Positions 37,013-45,534 of a stretch of DNA of 64,000 nucleotides are shown here, in pieces. Position 1 is the first letter of the stretch. The number at the start of each line of letters is the position of its first letter. The notes beneath the pieces are model-generated. The model ran no database searches. It saw only the letters and a program-made list of their open reading frames with translations, and was not told the DNA's origin. The position numbers and the translations under genes are program-made. This DNA comes from Methylobacter luteus IMV-B-3098 (GTDB lineage: Bacteria; Pseudomonadota; Gammaproteobacteria; Methylococcales; Methylomonadaceae). The stretch is taken from the NCBI RefSeq assembly GCF_000427625.1, contig NZ_ATYJ01000014.1, positions 124,001-188,000 on the forward strand. The letters run 5' to 3'.

Positions 37013-37802
37013 AGATAGACTCAAAGACCTTAGCTCATTAGGTTTAACTCGTGAGAAAAGTAATGAGCTACAGGCACTGACAGGAGGTCTTCAAGTCGCC
37101 GAACATCCCCAAAGTAGAGGGGTAAAGTCATTCCGCTATTTGAAGGCTTTAAGCAATGATCAGCTTATTGACCAGCTGATTATGGTCCATGTGGAATCTA
37201 CACTGACAAAGTGGCGGATTATATGGGAATTAAGGCAGAGATTCCCGAGCAATATCGAGTTCGGGGATTACATTAATGATTTGAGGAAAAAAGGCGTCCA
37301 CGGATTATCCGTGGTCGGGCAACAAGAAATTAACAGATTTGCTAACTGCGGCCGGTTTTGCGAAAAACATAAGATCAATGATCTGTCTGAAATAAAATTA
37401 TCGCCCACAGTAATTTCTGAGCTGGCTCGTCCCGATAATGATGATATCAGTGATGAGCTCTACCAAGAATTTCTTGGAGAAGTAGAAAAAGGTTATACCA
37501 TTAGGGTCAAAGACGCTAAGTTCAGAATAAAGCAGTTGAAGGCTGTTCTTACAGTTGATCCTCCAATCTCAGATCAAGATCAGGATAATAATGAAACCTC
37601 TGAACAGAATTCTGATATTGGTGACAAGCTGGATGAGCGGTTGATTGCTCTGGCAGAGGAGGATGCCTCGATGTTAACGGACGAATCAGCTGTTAAGGAG
37701 TTCTTGATATTCGCGAAACGTTTTCGTCGTCAAAATGTAGAGTTAGTAAAGATATTTAAGGACTGTATTGAGTCCATTGAAAATGATTATGTCCATAAAT
37801 AA
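36999..37802 (+). CDS. Putative ParA partner (ParB-like role), family not recognised
   Basis: 267 residues from ATG 36999, overlapping the parA stop by 14 bp. N-terminal part MASVKDRLKDLSSLGLTREK and central helices (QEINRFANCGRFCEKHKIND) are followed by an acidic linker (SDQDQDNNETSEQNSDIGDK) and a charged helical end. No KorB/Spo0J motif is visible. Its place after parA suggests the centromere-binding partner. Confidence 0.6.
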   Translation: MASVKDRLKDLSSLGLTREKSNELQALTGGLQVAEHPQSRGVKSFRYLKALSNDQLIDQLIMVHVESTLTKWRIIWELRQRFPSNIEFGDYINDLRKKGVHGLSVVGQQEINRFANCGRFCEKHKINDLSEIKLSPTVISELARPDNDDISDELYQEFLGEVEKGYTIRVKDAKFRIKQLKAVLTVDPPISDQDQDNNETSEQNSDIGDKLDERLIALAEEDASMLTDESAVKEFLIFAKRFRRQNVELVKIFKDCIESIENDYVHK

Positions 37803-37969
37803 GAAGTAGGATTTTAAATTTGACTTAAAACGTCAGTGACATGTCTGGTGTTAAAGCAGCAAAAAGCGAATGAATTGGATAATTGAAAGGTGACCTGGAC
37901 GTTCCAAGTCGCCGATCAAATCAGTCTTGACATCCTCCCCTCTCTAAAGGAAGGGGATTCCTACGGCGC

Positions 37970-39181
37970 TCAAGCAGCTATTGCTTGAGTCGCTTCGGTG
38001 GGTTCTTGGCCCGACGCCCCAACAGCAGGCGAAGTATCTGCACAAGCTAACCGGGCGTGTCCCGCCCTTAACACATTGATTGCGCCGACCAGATCGGCGT
38101 TTTCCTCGAAACCACAGTTCACGCATTCAAACCGCGCCTGGCTTAGCCGGTTCTCATTGGCGACATGGCCGCAGCACGGACACGTCCGACTGGTATTTCT
38201 GGGCGGTACGGCAACGAGCTGTCCGCCGTTCCAGGCCAGCTTGTAGTCCAACTGGCGGCGGAACTCGAACCAGCCTTGATCGAGGATGGCCTTGTTTAGG
38301 CCGGATTTGGCTCTAACATTTTTGCCCGGTGTTTCGGTGGTGCCTGCCGCTGACTTGGATAGTTTCCGAACCTGCAAGTCCTCTATACACACCATCGCGT
38401 GGTTTTGGCTGATGGTAGTCGTGGCTTTGTGCAGATAGTCGCGGCGGGCATTACCGATACGGGCGTGGATTTTCTGGACTTTGGCTTTCGCCTTTTTCCA
38501 GTTGTTGCTGAACTTCTGTTTGCGGCTCTTGGCTCGCTGAGCCTTCACCAGGGCGTTTTCTTGGCGTTTAAAACTATTGAGCGGGGCAAAATAGGAACCG
38601 TCGCTTAACGTAGCAAAACGGGCGATACCCATGTCGATGCCGACTATGGCGGTCGAGGGATGTACCGGCGCCTCGATCTCACGCTCGGTCTGGATCGAGA
38701 CGAACCACTTGCCTTGTTTGCCGGACACGGTGACGTTTTTCACAACGCCCAACACTTCCCGGCAGTTGCGGTAGCGAACCCAGCCTAGTTTTGGCAGAAA
38801 AATCCGGCTGTTGCCTTGGTCGAGCTTGCAACCTTGCGGATAGCGAAAGTTATCCGACTGGCCTTTCTTCTTGAAGCGCGGAAAGTCTGCGCGTTTCTCG
38901 AAGAAGTTTTGGTAGGCTCGTTCCAGGTCTTTAAGCGTTTGTTGCAAGGGTTGGGAATGGGTTTCAGATAGCCATTGCGTTTCGCTACTCTTCCGCCACT
39001 CGGTCAGATGTTTGCACAAATCGGCATAAGACAACTTCTTTTTGCCTTCTGCGTAGTGCGCTTGTTGCAACGCCAATGCCTTGTTGAATACAAAGCGGCA
39101 CGACCCGGCGAAACGGCGCATATTGCGCTGTTGTTCGCCGTCCGGCATTAATTCGTATTTGAAAGCTTGAAGTCGTTGCAT
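37970..39181 (-). CDS. tnpB: RNA-guided nuclease TnpB (IS605 family)
   Basis: 403 residues. RuvC residues are intact: Asp183 in IVGIDMGIARFATLSDG, Glu267 in HAMVCIEDLQVRKL, Asp363 in NADLVGAINVL. The zinc finger is CPCCGHV ... CVNCGF. TnpB is guided by an RNA made from the element's right end, here reading into ACTGATTTGATCGG beyond 37925. It is divergent from tnpA with 14 bp plus the TATGGTC repeat between. Confidence 0.93.
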   Translation of the reverse strand: MQRLQAFKYELMPDGEQQRNMRRFAGSCRFVFNKALALQQAHYAEGKKKLSYADLCKHLTEWRKSSETQWLSETHSQPLQQTLKDLERAYQNFFEKRADFPRFKKKGQSDNFRYPQGCKLDQGNSRIFLPKLGWVRYRNCREVLGVVKNVTVSGKQGKWFVSIQTEREIEAPVHPSTAIVGIDMGIARFATLSDGSYFAPLNSFKRQENALVKAQRAKSRKQKFSNNWKKAKAKVQKIHARIGNARRDYLHKATTTISQNHAMVCIEDLQVRKLSKSAAGTTETPGKNVRAKSGLNKAILDQGWFEFRRQLDYKLAWNGGQLVAVPPRNTSRTCPCCGHVANENRLSQARFECVNCGFEENADLVGAINVLRAGHARLACADTSPAVGASGQEPTEATQAIAA

Positions 39182-39194
39182 GATTCAATCATAC

Positions 39195-39240
39195 TATGGT
39201 CTATGGTCTATGGTCTATGGTCTATGGTCTATGGTCTATG
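39195..39240 (+). repeat. Heptanucleotide microsatellite at the tnpA start
   Basis: Six TATGGTC units from 39195 and a seventh imperfect one. Each unit carries an ATG, and because 7 is not a multiple of 3 the ATGs fall in rotating frames. The ATG at 39238, last in the array, is in frame with tnpA. Confidence 0.9.
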
Positions 39241-39654
39241 GGCAATGACAATGACATTAGGCACGGTAGACACTGTGTTTTTAAGATGCACGATCATCTG
39301 GTCTTTGTGACTAAATACCGCCGTGGTGTGTTCACAAAAGCCATTCTGAACGACCTTCAAGAAATCTTCTCCAATGTATGCGCCGACTTTGAAGCGGAGT
39401 TGGTGGAATTCGATGGAGAGGACGATCACGTTCACCTGTTGGTGAACTACCCGCCCAAGGTGGCAATATCGAAACTGGTTAATAGCCTGAAAGGCGTATC
39501 CAGTCTTCTTATCCGAAAAAAGAACTACCCAAGCATTAAGAAGAAACTGTGGGGCGGGGCCTTGTGGTCGCCAAGCTATTTCGCTGGAAGCTGCGGCGGT
39601 GCGCCGATTGAAATCATTCGGCAATACATCGAGCAACAGCAAACACCTCATTAA
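39238..39654 (+). CDS. tnpA: IS200/IS605 Y1 transposase TnpA
   Basis: 138 residues from ATG 39238; upstream in-frame ATGs at 39196 and 39217 lie in the heptamer array and would add up to 14 low-complexity residues (MVYGLWS). HUH motif DDHVHLLVNYPPK and the catalytic Tyr in IEIIRQYIEQQ are present. The enzyme moves single-stranded DNA by a peel-and-paste route. Confidence 0.92.
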   Translation: MGNDNDIRHGRHCVFKMHDHLVFVTKYRRGVFTKAILNDLQEIFSNVCADFEAELVEFDGEDDHVHLLVNYPPKVAISKLVNSLKGVSSLLIRKKNYPSIKKKLWGGALWSPSYFAGSCGGAPIEIIRQYIEQQQTPH

Positions 39655-39985
39655 GTATTCAAAGGACGGCGCTGCCGTCCGCGCTATTCATCCCCGCCCT
39701 GAACGACGGGGCTTTTCGCGCAATCCGGTAAACCAGCTTGATGGTGTACAGAATTTGAAAGGGACGTTTGCTTCCATTGAATGACCTGTAGGTATTTGTT
39801 GATTAAGTACTCGATTCACAAATACTTATATCCCAAGTCTTCCAATATGCAACGGCCCCAATTGAAGCTTATAGGTCAAACGTCAAGATTTTGCAGGTCA
39901 AACGACACGCTAATTTTTGCTGTTCACTGACGTATGGGGCTTCAATATCTGAGCCTATACAGGGTTTCACGGATACCCTTTTTTC

Positions 39986-40348
39986 TCAGCAATTATTCTC
40001 CGCGTCGCTAAGGACATGAGGCAATTGCTTCAACAGCTTTGGCAATGCTGTTTGTACGGTATCCCATACCACATCTAAATTGATATCGAAGTAGCCGTGA
40101 GCGATGCGATTGCGCATTCCTCGCATGTTGCGCCAAGGTACTTCCGAATGCGCATTCACGAACTCGGTATATCTATCCATCACTTTCGTCGCCGCCTCAC
40201 CAACAATGATCAGACTCATGATGACGGTTTGCTGTGAACGTTTGTCGATAAGAAAGTCGTCCTTGCTCAAACCTTCGATAAAACTGCATGCATCCGCTGC
40301 AGCTTGCTGAATGTGTCTGAGATAATCAGGAAGTCGGTTTTCGGTCAT
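39986..40348 (-). CDS. hepT: HepT-like ribonuclease toxin (DUF86)
   Basis: 120 residues with the RX4HXY motif, MRGMRNRIAHGYFDINLDVV, and the helical DUF86 start LPDYLRHIQQAAADACSFIE. HepT is an RNase neutralised by its MntA partner through AMP transfer to the Tyr of this motif. It overlaps the mntA stop by 4 bp. Confidence 0.9.
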   Translation of the reverse strand: MTENRLPDYLRHIQQAAADACSFIEGLSKDDFLIDKRSQQTVIMSLIIVGEAATKVMDRYTEFVNAHSEVPWRNMRGMRNRIAHGYFDINLDVVWDTVQTALPKLLKQLPHVLSDAENNC

Positions 40349-40650
40349 ACTGGCTGAGCCTCCGCAAGAACCTGATCTCGGAATCTTGGTGGTAAATCGC
40401 CGGGAGTCAGCAAATCGACTTGAACGCCCAGCAACTCTTCAAGCTCGACCTGCAAACCGCCTAGGTCAAACAGTGTCGCTCCGGGAAGGGCGTCAACTAA
40501 CAGATCGAGATCGCTGCCGTCTTCGTCAGTGCCGTGAAGTACCGATCCGAAGATGCGCGGGTTCGATGTATGAAAGCGGTTTACCGTTTCGCGGACGGCG
40601 CCTCGTTTGAGGTCAAGAGCAACTGACGGCTTCACTTTTTTTTCCAACAA
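40345..40650 (-). CDS. mntA: MntA-like nucleotidyltransferase antitoxin
   Basis: 101 residues with the minimal nucleotidyltransferase signature NPRIFGSVLHGTDEDGSDLD, LLVDALPGATLFDLGG. The first gene of the two-gene HepT/MntA operon (type VII toxin-antitoxin). No operator dyad is clear upstream. Confidence 0.9.
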   Translation of the reverse strand: MLEKKVKPSVALDLKRGAVRETVNRFHTSNPRIFGSVLHGTDEDGSDLDLLVDALPGATLFDLGGLQVELEELLGVQVDLLTPGDLPPRFRDQVLAEAQPV

Positions 40651-40789
40651 TAAAATTAATAACTATAAACATATTGTTAACTTCTCGTCACGCGAATTCT
40701 TTGACTTATCGTTTTCCTGAAAATTTTCTGCTTGGGGCCAAACAAATCGATTACTAGTTCGTTAACGCTCACAGTTGTCACCTTTTTTT

Positions 40790-41340
40790 TGAAAAAATTT
40801 TCGAAAGTGAGAACAAGTGGTTTACGCCGCAATCCCTATCTACCTCATTACAGGATAGCTTTCGCTTTCTCCAACCTCCTATGCCCGCATTCCCAATAGT
40901 TTCCCTCGCGGTCAACCTGCCTAAATAGGCGGAAATACGGGTTTACCGTGTAACATATAAATAACGAAGAAGGGTTAGGTGCCAACTATTTTCCGATGGT
41001 TTTGTTATCCCCATTTGGTTATGCGAAAACACCAAGCTAACCATGTTGCCTTTTGGCTAGAGTCTGTCAGCATTTTTGACTCCTCGGATTTAACGAGATT
41101 TATCGTTGATTCACATGTGTTCGCCTTACCTTCTAAGCTTTGCGCCCTACCGCATAATGCTCGCAGTTCCGCTTTACCCTCACGGGTTCGGCTTCATCTT
41201 TCGATTGGGCTACATTGTCAGAATGGCTTCAGACATCACATTGCTGTTAATGCATGCACTCTTAGATTACTGCCGGAGGAACGGCAGGTTTAGTCGGGAT
41301 TGCTCCAGCTAAACAATTACTTATACGACTTCACGTCGCA
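40790..41340 (-). ncRNA. Group II intron 5' fragment (domain I), no intron protein
   Basis: On the minus strand a GTGCGACGTGAAGTCG start at about 41340 matches the GUGYG intron 5' end, followed by stretches typical of bacterial domain I: GAACCCGTGAGGGTAAAGCG, GCGCAAAGCTTAGAAGG, GACCGCGAGGGAAACTATTG, GGCATAGGAGGTTGG. No reverse transcriptase gene follows; the sequence stops being intron-like near 40790. A truncated intron. Confidence 0.6.
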
Positions 41341-41432
41341 CCGAGCACGAATCCTTACGGTCCCCCTGGATATTCCTGTGTTGACGCACGTAGAGGAACC
41401 TTCAAAATGTGATGTTTGTCCAAAAAGTTTGG

Positions 41433-41604
41433 GTAGCAAATAGACGGAAAGTCGGCATAAGCCCTTGCAGCAGTCGCAAAACTTAGAATTTTTGCGACGA
41501 AATCAGTATTTCAGGCTTTTCGCGACTTTTGCACACATCTTGCCCTCAGAAGCCTCGCCAGTTCTGGGCTCCGCTTCTTAAGGCGACTTCCCTCTATTTG
41601 CTAC
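41433..41604. repeat. Short element with 24-bp inverted ends
   Basis: GTAGCAAATAGACGGAAAGT... at 41433..41456 and its imperfect complement at 41581..41604 enclose about 125 bp with an inner hairpin (GTCGCAAAACTT / TTTTTGCGAC). A related hairpin is at 63029..63055. It looks like a non-coding mini element. Confidence 0.4.
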
Positions 41605-41648
41605 TCAGACCTCTCTAATGAAGCGATGTCATTTGTAAGGAGAGAACG

Positions 41649-41927
41649 ATGAAACGGTTGATAACCCTGTTGTTTCTATCCAGCGGAATTCTTTGGGTTC
41701 CTTCGAACAGCCAGGCCGATGATGATTTCTACGGCATCCTTGAAAAGCGTCCGGAAGGTAAGGTCGGCACTTGGGTAATAGGGGGTCGTGAGGGCCAGGT
41801 GACTGAAAAGACCAAGTTGGAAGAAGACGATGGTCCTCTCGTGGCAGGGGTGTGCGTTGAGGTCGACTACGAGGGTGGATTGGTCGAGGATATTGAAAGC
41901 GAAGAGCCGAACCAATGTAGGAAGTAA
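41649..41927 (+). CDS. Small exported protein, DUF5666-like
   Basis: 92 residues with a signal peptide (MKRLITLLFLSSGILWVPSN, cut near SQADDD) and one small beta-barrel-like domain: DFYGILEKRPEGKVGTWVIG, GREGQVTEKTKLEEDDGPLV, GVCVEVDYEGGLVEDIE. It resembles DUF5666 proteins found across methylotrophs and sulfur bacteria. GGAGAG lies seven bases before the ATG. Function unknown. Confidence 0.7.
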   Translation: MKRLITLLFLSSGILWVPSNSQADDDFYGILEKRPEGKVGTWVIGGREGQVTEKTKLEEDDGPLVAGVCVEVDYEGGLVEDIESEEPNQCRK

Positions 41928-42020
41928 CCTAGCCCGATCTGTTACCGGCAAGATGAAGTTTCCTTTCCTTGATTTTGTCAGCCCAGCTGTTTGCGCTAAA
42001 TCGCATTAAATCGGAGGACG

Positions 42021-42097
42021 GGTCACGGTAGGGACACTCGTTGTCGAGCGCCCCCCGCACAGATCCGTACGTGCGCAATTAACGCATACGGCTCCTA
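42021..42097 (-). ncRNA. Group II intron 3' end (domains V and VI)
   Basis: On the minus strand GAGCCGTATGCG ... GCGCACGTACGG with the following TGCGGGGGGCG is a domain V hairpin. CTCGACAACGAG then forms domain VI, ending near CCCTACCGTGAC. It is cut upstream by the IS982 copy at 42107. It is not contiguous in order with the 5' fragment at 40790..41340. Confidence 0.55.
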
Positions 42098-42106
42098 CCT
42101 TAGGTA

Positions 42107-43101
42107 ACCTGAGTTCGGGATAAGAAAAAGAAGCAGGTTTTTGTTATAAAAAGAGAAAATAAGTTTTCGACGCTAACTTTCTCAAACAAAAAACCTGCTA
42201 CTGATGAAATTAACACACTTATTCTGCGATGTGGACGATTTTTGCCGAACCTTTATAGCGGACTGGCAAAAAAATCAACTCATTCAAGGCGAGAAGAAAC
42301 GCCATCGTCCGCATCGAATGAGTTATAGCGAAATGATCACGATTTTAGTGGCTTACCATCAATCAGGCTTTCGAACCTTCAAATGGTTTTACCTGAAGCA
42401 CGTACAATGTTATTGGCAATCTGAGTTTCCTAACCTGTTGAGCTATAATCGCTTTATCGAACTGATGCCAGAACTGTTGGCGCCGATTACCGCCTTTATG
42501 AACAGTCGTCGCGGCGTCTCGGCAGGTATCGCTTTTGTTGACTCTACCCCCCTGAAAGTCTGCAAGAATATCCGTATTCCCCGGCACAAAACCTTCGTCA
42601 AGGAAGCCGGGCGCGGCAAGTCATCGACCGGCTGGTTTTATGGCTTCAAATGGCATCTGATCGTTAATGACCAGGGCGAGATTCTGTCATTTTGTATCAC
42701 CGCCGGCAATGTCGATGATAGAAAACCGGTACCCAAACTGGTGAAATCATTGACCGGCAAGCTGTTCGGCGACCGAGGCTATATTTCCAAAAAATTAACC
42801 CAGCTGTTGGCCGGCCAGGATATTAAACTGATGACCACCTTGAAAAAGAACATGAAAGCTCAGGCCATGGATGCCTTTGATCAACTACTGCTGCGCAAGC
42901 GCAGCATTATCGAAACCATCAATGACCAGCTCAAGAATATTGGCGATCTCCAGCATTCGCGGCATCGTTCGTTGACCAATTACATGGCCAATATCATTGC
43001 GAGTTTAGTCGCTTATTCCTATCAGGATAAAAAGCCGGCTCTTCAATTACGTGAGGCTGATTTACTACCTCTTTTACAGAATGCTTAAACCGAACTGAGG
43101 T
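42107..43101 (+). mobile_element. IS982-family element, copy 1
   Basis: 995 bp with terminal repeats ACCTGAGTTCGG at the left and CCGAACTGAGGT at the right, around one transposase gene. No matching target duplication is seen in the flanks (TAGGTA versus TATACA). It is inverted relative to copy 2 at 46612..47604. Confidence 0.8.
42204..43088 (+). CDS. IS982-family transposase
   Basis: 294 residues. DDE motif: GIAFVDSTPLKVCKN (Asp), LTGKLFGDRGYISKKLTQLL (Asp) and RKRSIIETINDQLKNIGDLQ (Glu). The N-terminal MKLTHLFCDVDDFCRTFIAD is typical of IS982. Almost identical to the transposase of copy 2. Confidence 0.92.
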   Translation: MKLTHLFCDVDDFCRTFIADWQKNQLIQGEKKRHRPHRMSYSEMITILVAYHQSGFRTFKWFYLKHVQCYWQSEFPNLLSYNRFIELMPELLAPITAFMNSRRGVSAGIAFVDSTPLKVCKNIRIPRHKTFVKEAGRGKSSTGWFYGFKWHLIVNDQGEILSFCITAGNVDDRKPVPKLVKSLTGKLFGDRGYISKKLTQLLAGQDIKLMTTLKKNMKAQAMDAFDQLLLRKRSIIETINDQLKNIGDLQHSRHRSLTNYMANIIASLVAYSYQDKKPALQLREADLLPLLQNA

Positions 43102-43142
43102 TATACATAGGGGTCGCTATGTATAGCTATCCATAGCGACCC
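43101..43142. repeat. Palindromic repeat related to 20740 and 60178
   Basis: GGGTCGCTATG (43111) and CATAGCGACCC (ending 43142) are 11-bp arms around TATAGCTATC, preceded by TATACATAG. The same arms form the 32-bp palindromes at 20740 and 60178. It touches the right end of IS982 copy 1. Confidence 0.6.
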
Positions 43143-43393
43143 TTGTCAGCCATTCTCCATTCTACCGATATTTCCGGATGTCAGCATGATATATCAAAGC
43201 AGGCATACAAAGTTAGCATTCATCAAAGCTAAAAATCCAATGGACTCATAGCCTGCTTAATTGTGACGCTTTGCACCGTATGAGTATAGATCATCGTGGT
43301 TTTTTAGAGCTAAATCAGGAGGAATTGCCAACATCGTCATGATCTCTGGAACTGGAGATCATGAAATTTTAGGGTGATATAGGGTGATATACA
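43143..43393. other. Intergenic region, no gene recognised
   Basis: AT-rich spacer with a short direct repeat TAGGGTGATA (43371 and 43381). No convincing open frame. Confidence 0.3.
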
Positions 43394-43433
43394 GTTAGCT
43401 AACTTGACTAACATCATAAATTAGTTAGCTAAC
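43394..43433 (+). promoter_or_regulatory. Paired palindromes upstream of the hydrolase gene
   Basis: GTTAGCTAAC occurs at 43394 and again at 43424, exactly 30 bp apart, with TTGACT between. Two identical dyads three helical turns apart suggest a repressor site. The regulator is not identified; a TetR-type protein would be usual. Confidence 0.4.
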
Positions 43434-43625
43434 ATCACAAATTGGTTGATTACAGAAAAAAAGCAGCGTAGATATGCGGAAACCATATAATTTTGTTCGG
43501 CGGTGCAGGAAACGAGGGCGGCCATGAAGATCGTGACGCGCCGTCGAGGTAGAGCCCGTCAACGCCGTATACCTTCACATTATCAGCGTCAATCCGCTGT
43601 TCACGAACTGCAAGAGGAGGAGCCC

Positions 43626-44579
43626 ATGACTACAACGAATCCTATCCTCGAGCCCGAGGCTCAGAAGTTTGCCGACCTCACCGCCAAGCCGCCGTTCCTC
43701 TACGAGCTCGGCCCGGAAGGTGCGCGCAAGGTGCTCGACGACATCCAGGCCGCGCCGATCGAGAAACCTGAGGTCGCAGAGGAGTGGATCACCGTCCCGG
43801 CCGAGGTCGGTGACGTGCGGGTGCGCATCGTGAAGCCGGTCCACGCGCCGGCCGTCGTGCCCGTGGTCCTTTACGTGCACGGAGGAGGCTGGATCTTGGG
43901 CAATGCCGGCACTCACGATCGGCTCGTTCGCGAGCTCGCTGTGGGTGCCGAGACCGCTGTCGCCTTTGTCGAGTATGACCTCTCGCCTGAGGCCCACCAT
44001 CCCGTCGCGATCGAGCAGGCGTACGCGACGGCGCGCTGGATCGTGGCGCATGGCGCGCGAAGGGGCCTTGATGCGAACCGCTTCGCCGTCGCCGGCGATT
44101 CGGTCGGCGGCAACATGGCCGCGGTGCTGGCGATCCTCGCGAAGCAGCGTGGCGACGTGCACTTCGTGCACCAGTCACTCTACTACCCCGTGACCGATGC
44201 GGCGCAAGACAGTGCCAGCTACCGGGAATTCGCGGACGGTCCCTTCCTCACCGCGAAGGCGATGGCCTGGTTCTGGGACGCATACCTTCCGCAGCGCGTC
44301 CAGCGGGGCGACATCACGGTATCACCGCTGCGCGCGTCGCGCGCGCAGCTCGCCGGACTGCCGCCGGCGCTGGTCATCGTCGACGAGAACGACGTGCTCC
44401 GTGACGAGGGCGAGGCGTATGCACGGCAGCTCATCCAGGCCAGCGTGCCGACGACGAGTGTTCGCTACAACGCCGTCATACACGACTTCATGATGCTGAA
44501 TCCCGTCCGAGCCACGCAGGCTGCGACAGCAGCCATCGAGCAGGCGATCCGCGCCCTGCGCAAGGCGCTCCGGACCTGA
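43626..44579 (+). CDS. Alpha/beta hydrolase (HSL-type esterase)
   Basis: 317 residues from ATG 43626 with AGGAGGAG upstream. Oxyanion motif YVHGGGWILG, nucleophile elbow AGDSVGGNMAAV, acid in VIVDENDVLRDEGEAYA, His in AVIHDFMMLNPV: the hormone-sensitive lipase group (ester hydrolysis, cytoplasm). GC-rich codon use differs from the plasmid backbone, as does that of the next two genes, suggesting import from a high-GC donor. Confidence 0.9.
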   Translation: MTTTNPILEPEAQKFADLTAKPPFLYELGPEGARKVLDDIQAAPIEKPEVAEEWITVPAEVGDVRVRIVKPVHAPAVVPVVLYVHGGGWILGNAGTHDRLVRELAVGAETAVAFVEYDLSPEAHHPVAIEQAYATARWIVAHGARRGLDANRFAVAGDSVGGNMAAVLAILAKQRGDVHFVHQSLYYPVTDAAQDSASYREFADGPFLTAKAMAWFWDAYLPQRVQRGDITVSPLRASRAQLAGLPPALVIVDENDVLRDEGEAYARQLIQASVPTTSVRYNAVIHDFMMLNPVRATQAATAAIEQAIRALRKALRT

Positions 44580-44746
44580 CCGAACCCTCGGTGCCGACCC
44601 CGATGCCTACCGTCGCCGGCGAGCAGAGCGGGTCTGGGTCGTTGGGCATGAGTTCCACTGGGGTGGAAAGCAGGTACGCCAGCAACAGCAGTCATTGGCA
44701 CAATACCGTTTGAAATTCCTATACTCATCGACAAGGGAGGCAGACC

Positions 44747-45502
44747 ATGAAGATCGTCATCATCGGCGGCACCGGCCTGATCGGTTCGAAGACCGTCGCC
44801 ATTCTGCGCCAGGGCGGCCATGAGGTCGTCGCCGCCTCGCCCAAAAGCGGCGTCAACACCATAACCGGCGAGGGCCTCAAAGAGGCCATGGCCGACACGC
44901 AGGTGGTGATCGACCTCGCCAATTCGCCCTCATTTGAAGACAAGGCGGTGCTGGAATTCTTCGAGACCTCCGGCCGCAACCTTCTCGCGGCGGAGGCCGC
45001 AGCCGGCGTTCGGCACCATGTCGCGCTATCCATCGTCGGAACCGACCGGACGCCCGACAATGGCTATTTCCGCGCCAAGGTCGCCCAAGAGAAACTGATT
45101 GAGACCTCCGGCATCCCTTACACCATCATCCGCTCGACCCAGTTTATGGAATTCTTCGGTGGCATCGCCGCTTCAAGTACGGATGGAAATGTCGTCAGGC
45201 TTTCGCCCGGCCTGTTTCAGCCCATCGCGGCGGACGACGTTGCTGCCATCGTCGCCGAAGTGGCACTCGCGGCGCCGCGAAACGGCATCGTCGAGATCGC
45301 CGGCCCGGAACGAGCACCGTTCAACGAAATCGTCGCCCGCTATCTGAAGGCGGTCGGCGACCCGCGTGAGGTTGTGAGCGACCCCGAGGCTCGCTACTTC
45401 GGCGGCCGGGTTGAGGAGCGCTCGCTCGTGCCGTTGGGCGAAGCGCGCCTCGGCCGCATCGGTTTCGACGAATGGTTCCACCGCTCAGAGGCAAGAGCCT
45501 GA
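44747..45502 (+). CDS. NmrA-like NAD(P)-binding SDR protein
   Basis: 251 residues with the Rossmann motif MKIVIIGGTGLIGSKTVAIL, then GVRHHVALSIVGTDRTPDNG, YFRAKVAQEKLIETSGIPYT and a C-terminal part without a catalytic Tyr-Lys pair of classic SDRs apart from YFRAK. It belongs to atypical SDR/NmrA proteins that bind NAD(P) and act as redox sensors or reductases. It lies between the hydrolase and a cupin in the same direction. Confidence 0.88.
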   Translation: MKIVIIGGTGLIGSKTVAILRQGGHEVVAASPKSGVNTITGEGLKEAMADTQVVIDLANSPSFEDKAVLEFFETSGRNLLAAEAAAGVRHHVALSIVGTDRTPDNGYFRAKVAQEKLIETSGIPYTIIRSTQFMEFFGGIAASSTDGNVVRLSPGLFQPIAADDVAAIVAEVALAAPRNGIVEIAGPERAPFNEIVARYLKAVGDPREVVSDPEARYFGGRVEERSLVPLGEARLGRIGFDEWFHRSEARA

Positions 45503-45534
45503 TCCTGCATCCACCAACCGAAGGAGAGTACTCC

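Larger units (their letters stand above)
37926..39727 (-). mobile_element. IS200/IS605-family element with divergent tnpA and tnpB
   Basis: The right end (37926..37968, minus) has a hairpin CCCCTT/AGAGGGG and finishes GGATGTCAAG. The left end near 39690..39727 has a hairpin CCCCG...CGGGG. On the minus strand the left flank is TTTAC, a usual target type, and the same TTTAC flanks the element at 57802. No target duplication is expected for this family. Confidence 0.8.

Noticed and set aside
41106-41312. Short plus-strand frames over 40979..41312
   Set aside because: They lie opposite group II intron domain I sequence and have no family; shadow of a structured RNA.
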